64,000 nt of DNA from Alloscardovia criceti DSM 17774. Its GTDB lineage: Bacteria; Actinomycetota; Actinomycetes; Actinomycetales; Bifidobacteriaceae. Shown one piece after another: positions 59,429 through 64,000 of the stretch (position 1 is its first letter; each line of letters opens with the position of its first letter). The notes under the pieces are model-generated. The model saw only the letters and a list, made by a program, of their open reading frames with translations, was not told where the DNA came from and did no database searches. The DNA is taken from the NCBI RefSeq assembly GCF_000376885.1, contig NZ_AQXR01000005.1, forward strand, positions 1-64,000, written 5' to 3'. The translations under genes and the position numbers were made by a program.

Positions 59429-59680
59429 TCAATTATATTGTTCCGGCCAATGCTCGTGTATCAACGTTTCGACAGGAACGTCAAAGTACTCCGACGCTTT
59501 CTCCAAATCAGACACTTTCCACTCAACTCTTCCCGTCATCCTTTTATTTACCGATGATGGGACAATCCCGAAATAATCAGCCAAATCGTGCTGATTAATT
59601 CCGCGTCTTGCCATGAGCACTTGGATATTTGTGGAAATTATCCTATTTAGCATTGATTCCGCTTCAAACGTCCTTCGCAT
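59429..59680 (-). CDS. Small Cro/CI-type helix-turn-helix regulator
   Basis: An 83-residue protein that is almost entirely one HTH_3/XRE domain: VLMARRGINQHDLADYFGIV (helices 1-2), SSVNKRMTGRVEWKVSDLEKAS (recognition helix onward), and a C-terminal helix VPVETLIHE. The start at 59680 has AGAAAGGTG about 10 bases upstream; ATG 59653 is an alternative. It is divergent from the integrase gene with 108 bases between, the arrangement of a mobile-element repressor controlling excision, but the target is not shown. Confidence 0.82.
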   Translation of the reverse strand: MRRTFEAESMLNRIISTNIQVLMARRGINQHDLADYFGIVPSSVNKRMTGRVEWKVSDLEKASEYFDVPVETLIHEHWPEQYN

Positions 59681-59788
59681 TTTTGAAATTCACCTTTCTA
59701 AACTTCTCAATAAGAATTCTATCACAACTTAAAGAACAACAATGCCCCAACAATTATTCGGCGTGTTGCATAAGGGTTAAATATATGT

Positions 59789-60649
59789 ATGGGGGTTATG
59801 TCTAGAGAAATTGTTTTGAGAAAGAGTTTTCCTGTGGCTTGGTTGCCTTATGCGGGTAGGTGGGCGTATTGGTTAGAGGCGAGTGGGTATACGTCGGAGA
59901 CGGTAACGACTCGTGCGCGTAAGTTGCGGTATGTGGCGGAGTTGGTGGATTGTGATCCGTTGGATGTGACGTCTTCGTTGTTGGTGGATGTGTTTGCTCG
60001 TCAGGAGTGGAAGCGGGAGACGCGTAAGGCGTATACGGCGACAGTGCGATCGTTTTATCAGTTTCTGGTTGGTGAGGGTTTGTTGGATGTGGATCCAACG
60101 CAGCGTTTGCCTCATGTGCGGCGTGAGCGTGCTGTTCCTCATCCGTGTCCTGAATATGTGTTGCGTCAGGCTGTGGTGAGGGCTCAGGGTGATAAGAAGC
60201 TTATCGCAATGTTGAAGTTAGGTGCGGAGTGTGGTTTACGGCGTAGCGAGATCGCTCAAGTGAATTCTCATGATGTGATCGAGGTGAATGGGTGTTCTCA
60301 GCTTTTGGTGCATGGTAAGGGGCGTAAAGAGCGTGTGGTGCCGTTGCCTGATGATTTAGCGGTGTTTATTCAGCATCAGTATGGGTTTGTTTTTCCTGGT
60401 CGTTTTGGTGGGCATGTGGAGAGTTCGTATGTGACGAAGCATTTATCTCATTTGCTTGGGGAAGGCTATTCTGCGCATTCTTTGCGTCATAGGTATGCGA
60501 CGCGTATGTATGAGGGTACTCATGATTTGTTGCTTGTGTCTAAGTTGTTGGGTCATGAGAGTGTGGAGACTACGCAAGTGTATTTGAGTTTGCAGGTGCC
60601 TGATTCGGTGGATATTGTGTCCGCGGTCAGTATCGGTATTCGTCTCTAA
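59789..60649 (+). CDS. Tyrosine recombinase / integrase
   Basis: A 286-residue site-specific recombinase. There is an N-terminal SAM-like core-binding domain (about 15-105), then the catalytic domain with all active residues: Arg in GLRRSEIAQV, Lys in HGKGRKERVVP, His-x-x-Arg in HSLRHRYATR, His in LLGHESVETTQ and Tyr in QVYLSL. It is compact, like XerC/D-size integrases of plasmid-type elements. The start may be 59789 or ATG 59798; neither has a textbook ribosome binding site. Its codons are strongly G/T-rich, unlike the host genes to the left. It lies just downstream of tRNA-fMet, the presumed attachment site. Confidence 0.9.
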   Translation: MGVMSREIVLRKSFPVAWLPYAGRWAYWLEASGYTSETVTTRARKLRYVAELVDCDPLDVTSSLLVDVFARQEWKRETRKAYTATVRSFYQFLVGEGLLDVDPTQRLPHVRRERAVPHPCPEYVLRQAVVRAQGDKKLIAMLKLGAECGLRRSEIAQVNSHDVIEVNGCSQLLVHGKGRKERVVPLPDDLAVFIQHQYGFVFPGRFGGHVESSYVTKHLSHLLGEGYSAHSLRHRYATRMYEGTHDLLLVSKLLGHESVETTQVYLSLQVPDSVDIVSAVSIGIRL

Positions 60650-60653
60650 ACTC

Positions 60654-62447
60654 TTATGCTGTGGTTTTTATGGGTATGAGGCGACTGATCATGTTGCGCG
60701 CGGTGGCGTAGTGTGCTTTATTGTTTTTTCTTGGGTATTGACTCAGGGTGAGTTTGTGCACACTCGTGGCTGTGTGGGCTGGTGGTCTGCCTGTGATGTG
60801 TCGGGCAGGGCTGGTCATATGGTCGAGTTCTTGACACCACCATGCCCATAGGGCGCGTTCTACCGTATAGGTAGCTTCTCTGATGGCTACTGTTCCTTCA
60901 CACTGATAGGCGTAAGCAATCCGATCGAGCTGGGTGTTGAGTGTGTTTTCGGGTGTATCGAGGTGGGTGGTGGCGTAGGTATTTCCGCGGAGGATGCCTA
61001 GTCCGTGGTAGGTGCAGGCGTCATGGCTGGTGGTTGTGAGCCAGCGGGTGAGCATGTGCACAAGCTGGGTGTGAATAATCGGGAGTGTGTTTTCCTGGGG
61101 GGCGTATTCACTTGTGTCAGGGTTTTGACGTTGAGAGGTCCTAAGGCTAGTGTTTTGGCTGTTTTCACGTATCGTGTAGGTGTGTGCTTGACGTCCCGTG
61201 GCTGGACTGGTCAGACTGATGATGTTGTTGTTTCTTAAGCGTGTGAAGCTTACTGCTGCGCTTTGTCTACTGATTCCTGTGGTGAGAGCTATGCGTCTCG
61301 TATCGGCTTGAATGGTCAGACTGTTTGCTTGCAGGCTAAACAGGCAGAGGGCGTTGAGGACGCGTTGGTCTGTGGCTGCTCCTGTACCTGTCAGTGTGGT
61401 GTTCATATTGCGTGCCACAACACTGTCGATAACACGGGTGACATGGTTTCTGCGTTGAATGAACTCTGTGTCTGTGCCTGTGTGCTGCTGTGTGGTGTTG
61501 GTTATGGTGGTGTAGGCTTTGGTCCACATGCGGGCCACGACGTGTGGCATCGAGTTGATGCCTTTCTCGGGCCGTGGAATTCGCGTGTGTGCTTTTTTAC
61601 GGCTGAATGCGTGGGTGAAGCCTGGCAGTGTGGCGTGGGTGTGCATGTAGGTGATGAGGGTGGCGTAGTGCCAATGGTTTTTCACCATGCCTAACACGAT
61701 GGCGTACAAGCGTGCAGACGTATCCGTGGCTGCGCTGATAGGTGTGCGCATGAGTGTGTCGATATGACGACTTGGTGTACGTGGCGTGCCTGGCAGGTAC
61801 GGCATTCCTTGACTATCCCTCTGCTCTGTCTCATTCTTGCTTTCTACACGAGCATGGTGGGGCTGATTCTGAGCAAGGAGCGTTACTGCATCGAGTAGGT
61901 CGAGTATTTGATTTTCGGTTGTTTCAGGATTAAGTAATGTGCTGATGTTGCCTTGGACGGGTGTGCTGGCGCCTTTGGTGTGGTGTGCGACGTAAGGTGG
62001 GCGCACGCATCCCGTGGCGGGATTGGTTAATGGTGTGATGTCTAATGATTCGAACAGGCTACTCATGGTGTACGCCACATGGCGTACGAGGGCAGCGTCC
62101 AGGCTGTCTTTCATTGCGATCCAGATATGGTAGCCTCCATTGGCTGACGACGAGCATACAAGATACTGGATATGTTGCTGGTCCAATAGTTGCATCATGT
62201 CGGCTAGGTTCGTATCTACAATCGCCTGATAGTCCTTGTTTTTCTCATGGTTGTCGAGGTCGAACACGATGTACTGGTAGGTGCCTTCCCATGCCAGATA
62301 CATGGCCCACGGTGTGACTGGTTGCCCTTTACTCATGGTGTGGTCGCGTGTTTGGTTCACGACTTTTCCTCCGTGGCGTTTGTAGGCGCGTACGGTGTCT
62401 CTTAAGCTGAGTTCACAGGTGAGTTGCCATGCGTCAATAGGGTGCAT
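60654..62447 (-). CDS. Primase-polymerase (AEP-family) replication protein
   Basis: A 597-residue protein. The N-terminal domain has the archaeo-eukaryotic primase signatures: YIVFDLDNHEKN (acidic metal pair, near 60), SSSANGGYHIWIA (sxH motif, near 99-111) and a third block GCVRPPYVAHHTKG (near 145). The C-terminal half contains a winged-helix segment (IALTTGISRQSAAVSFTRL, near 385-403) that may bind an origin. It probably starts replication of the mobile element. It is rich in Thr, His and Gln because its strand is A/C-rich. Start ATG 62447 follows GAGGA. It converges with the integrase gene; the stops are five bases apart. Confidence 0.8.
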   Translation of the reverse strand: MHPIDAWQLTCELSLRDTVRAYKRHGGKVVNQTRDHTMSKGQPVTPWAMYLAWEGTYQYIVFDLDNHEKNKDYQAIVDTNLADMMQLLDQQHIQYLVCSSSANGGYHIWIAMKDSLDAALVRHVAYTMSSLFESLDITPLTNPATGCVRPPYVAHHTKGASTPVQGNISTLLNPETTENQILDLLDAVTLLAQNQPHHARVESKNETEQRDSQGMPYLPGTPRTPSRHIDTLMRTPISAATDTSARLYAIVLGMVKNHWHYATLITYMHTHATLPGFTHAFSRKKAHTRIPRPEKGINSMPHVVARMWTKAYTTITNTTQQHTGTDTEFIQRRNHVTRVIDSVVARNMNTTLTGTGAATDQRVLNALCLFSLQANSLTIQADTRRIALTTGISRQSAAVSFTRLRNNNIISLTSPATGRQAHTYTIRENSQNTSLRTSQRQNPDTSEYAPQENTLPIIHTQLVHMLTRWLTTTSHDACTYHGLGILRGNTYATTHLDTPENTLNTQLDRIAYAYQCEGTVAIREATYTVERALWAWWCQELDHMTSPARHITGRPPAHTATSVHKLTLSQYPRKNNKAHYATARNMISRLIPIKTTA

Positions 62448-62539
62448 TAGTTGTCCTCACTTTCTGTGAATCAGTTCCCACCCTTGTGGGCGTGAAAAAA
62501 ATTTCTCTCTTACTAAGAAATGTAAAGTCGGTTGTCTCG

Positions 62540-62555
62540 TCATCGATATCGATGA
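62540..62555. promoter_or_regulatory. Perfect 16-bp palindrome, candidate operator or parS
   Basis: TCATCGATATCGATGA, fully self-complementary. It lies 133 bases before parA and 92 bases before the start of the divergent primase gene, and shares its core with a second palindrome at 62632-62655. Confidence 0.65.
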
Positions 62556-62631
62556 GCAGGCGTGGGGTTTGTCATTACTTAGTAGAAGCCCATGCGACTA
62601 GGTTTTGTGCCGTGTGCGGGCTGATTGGGTT

Positions 62632-62655
62632 GTTTCATCGATATTGATGAAACAC
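62632..62655. promoter_or_regulatory. 24-bp near-perfect palindrome, candidate parS/operator
   Basis: Left arm TGTTTCATCGAT and right arm ATTGATGAAACA pair at 11 of 12 positions. The outer half-sites TGTTTCA / TGAAACA equal those of the chromosomal parS consensus but are set 10 bases apart instead of 2. It lies 33 bases before the parA ATG. Confidence 0.65.
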
Positions 62656-62688
62656 GCGACACGCCGATAGAGCGGAAAGAGGATTGTC

Positions 62689-63276
62689 ATGAAAATTGCG
62701 ATTGCGAATGCGAAGGGTGGTGTGGGTAAAACCACGACTGCATTGTATTTGGCAGCGGCTGCTGCTTTGCGCGGTATGCGTACTCGTGTGTGGGATGCGG
62801 ATGCGCAAGCATCGGCGTCGTTGTGGGCGGATAAAGCGTTAGAGATCGGTCAGGAACTACCTTTCGAGGTATATCCCGCGAATCAGTCCACGTTAATGAA
62901 AACCACATCTCCTGATGAGTTGGTGTTTATTGATACGCCTCCCGCGGGTGAAGTCATGCTTAAAGCGTTAACGGTCGCGGATGTGGTGTTGGTGCCGATG
63001 AGTGATACGGCGATGGATTATCAGCAAACCTGGATCACGATGCAAAACATTCCAACTGGCACGATGAAGTTTATTTTGTTGACGCGTGCGGAAGAGAACA
63101 CGAACTCGTTTAAGAGTCTTGTGGCCGCGTTGGATGCGCAACAGTTACCACGTTTTGATGCGGTGATCAGGAAGCGTCAACCCTTGAAACTCGCTGTGGG
63201 TACGAACCCAACGAAATTGTACGAATACGCTGACGTACTCACGGAGTTATTGGCGGCAATGAGGGAGCGTGCGTGA
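62689..63276 (+). CDS. parA: ParA-family partition ATPase
   Basis: A 195-residue Walker ATPase with the deviant P-loop NAKGGVGKTTTALYLA (residues 7-22), VWDADAQASASLW, and the Walker B VFIDTPPAGEVM (near 81). No N-terminal helix-turn-helix, so it is of the short (type Ib-like) kind found on plasmids and integrative elements. It probably moves or positions element DNA together with ParB. The ATG follows AAAGAGGATT. Its stop overlaps the parB start (TGATG), so translation is coupled. Base composition is balanced here, unlike the G/T-rich block to the left. Confidence 0.9.
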   Translation: MKIAIANAKGGVGKTTTALYLAAAAALRGMRTRVWDADAQASASLWADKALEIGQELPFEVYPANQSTLMKTTSPDELVFIDTPPAGEVMLKALTVADVVLVPMSDTAMDYQQTWITMQNIPTGTMKFILLTRAEENTNSFKSLVAALDAQQLPRFDAVIRKRQPLKLAVGTNPTKLYEYADVLTELLAAMRERA

Positions 63277-64000
63277 TGGTGAGTGGTAATCCTTTCCAAC
63301 CCGCGAAACGTAGCGTCCAGTCGGGCGGGAAAACAAGTATTTTTTCCGCAGCGGATAAAGAATTGGCTACGGTCAACCAGAGCGAGCGTATTATTCACGT
63401 GAACACGGGTCTGCTTGTCCCTTTTCATGATCATCCCTTCAAGGTTCTGGATGATGATGCGATGGCCTCGCTCATGGCATCAATCGAGCATGATGGGATC
63501 CGCTCTCCCCTGTTGGTGCGCAAACTTTCGGATGGGGCTCATTACGAAATCTTAAGCGGGCATCGCCGCCATCATGCTGCCGAACTGCTTGGTCTGGACA
63601 CGGTTCCTGTGATTGTTTTGGATGTGGATGATGATACGGCCACGATTGTGATGGTCGATGCGAATCTGAATCGTCCCTCACTGCTGATTTCCGAGCAAGC
63701 TAAGAGTATGAAGCAACGCTACGACGCGTTAAAGCACCAAGGTGTACGGTTAGGCGATGTAGCGTTAACTACTGCAGAAAAACTTGCGCAGAAGTATCAG
63801 AAAAGCCAGGTAGGTATTCGTCGTCTGGTGCAGTTGGGTTCTCTTCCTGACTCTATTCTCGATCTTGTGGATGCTCGACGTTTGAGTGCTGCTTCTGCAC
63901 GCAATTTGCGTACCATGAGTCCACAGGATCTTGATACTCTCACCCGTTTTATGGATCACAATCCGCATGTACGTCTCAAGCCTTACATGGTGGCTGTGCT
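63276..64000 (+). CDS. parB: ParB-like partition protein (partial, runs off the window)
   Basis: The first 241 residues are visible. The start MVSGNPFQP at 63276 overlaps the parA stop. The ParB/Spo0J N-terminal CTPase fold is seen as PFHDHPFKVLDDDAMASLMASI (near 50-71) and ILSGHRRHHAAELLGLDTVPV (near 92-112), with the GHRR motif intact. VDANLNRPSLLISEQAKSM takes the place of the usual NxxRExL segment. A helix-turn-helix (AEKLAQKYQKSQVGIRRLVQL, near 167-187) follows. It should bind parS-like sites in the element. Confidence 0.88.
   Translation, partial: MVSGNPFQPAKRSVQSGGKTSIFSAADKELATVNQSERIIHVNTGLLVPFHDHPFKVLDDDAMASLMASIEHDGIRSPLLVRKLSDGAHYEILSGHRRHHAAELLGLDTVPVIVLDVDDDTATIVMVDANLNRPSLLISEQAKSMKQRYDALKHQGVRLGDVALTTAEKLAQKYQKSQVGIRRLVQLGSLPDSILDLVDARRLSAASARNLRTMSPQDLDTLTRFMDHNPHVRLKPYMVAV

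Noticed and set aside
61263-61694. A 143-codon Cys-rich + strand frame inside the primase-polymerase gene
   Set aside because: It is opposite a protein with clear AEP motifs; the Cys and Gly richness follows from the G/T-rich strand.

Overview
The window looks like a chromosomal segment from a moderate-GC member of the Bifidobacteriaceae (Bifidobacterium, Alloscardovia or Scardovia type). The reasons are actinobacterial markers (a long insertion in domain III of 23S rRNA, TopA with topoisomerase repeats and a Lys-rich tail, LAXTG-type sortase signals, inositol-phosphate synthase, an actinobacterial Tad/Flp locus), a split aspartokinase, a family C69 dipeptidase, formate-tetrahydrofolate ligase, and a surface GH43/GH30 pair resembling the type II arabinogalactan enzymes of bifidobacteria. 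The genus is inference only; 16S positions 3797-5336 would settle it.

Layout. 1-5700: a complete rRNA operon (16S-23S-5S) transcribed leftwards. 5800-13200: a diacetyl/acetoin reductase, tRNA-Lys(CTT), fhs, a C69 dipeptidase, a PEBP-like protein, and holB-tmk. 13200-24000: topA, a PAP2 phosphatase, the small SRP RNA, an LTA-synthase-like enzyme, ino1, and a divergent class A penicillin-binding protein. 24000-33000: leuA, a DUF5701-like gene, and a leftward operon-like series dnaX-recR-lysC(alpha)-lysC(beta)-asd. 33300-35080: a decayed exopolysaccharide patch (a DUF4422 glycosyltransferase pseudogene and an N-terminally truncated sugar-phosphate transferase) that has disturbed the end of the next locus. 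35000-39512: a compact Tad/Flp secretion locus in the order cpaE/ssd-tadA-tadB-tadC-flp-tadE-tadG-like. 39745-39940: a probable structured small RNA with its own promoter and terminator. 40176-44412: ppk, a NUDIX protein fused to a phosphatase-like domain lacking its catalytic His, and a hypothetical gene. 44716-49095: tRNA-Lys(TTT), a MetE-like methyltransferase, glyA and a MalY/PatB-type C-S lyase. 49276-57245: two very large secreted, wall-anchored glycosidases. 57763-58998: a YkvI-like transporter.

From the initiator tRNA gene (59227-59300) to the right edge the sequence changes character. It carries a Cro/CI repressor-like gene, a tyrosine recombinase, a primase-polymerase replication protein, ParA, and the start of ParB. 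A block of about 2.6 kb here is strongly G+T-rich on the + strand whichever strand is coding. This is best read as the left part of an integrated, plasmid-like mobile element sitting at tRNA-fMet; its right end lies outside the window. Two related palindromes just before parA are good candidates for its operator or centromere.

The most unusual items are the structured RNA before ppk, the palindromes and strand skew in the integrated element, the NUDIX protein with a degenerate phosphatase domain, and the polysaccharide-gene graveyard at the end of the Tad locus. No search or folding program was run; all family names come from reading motifs.
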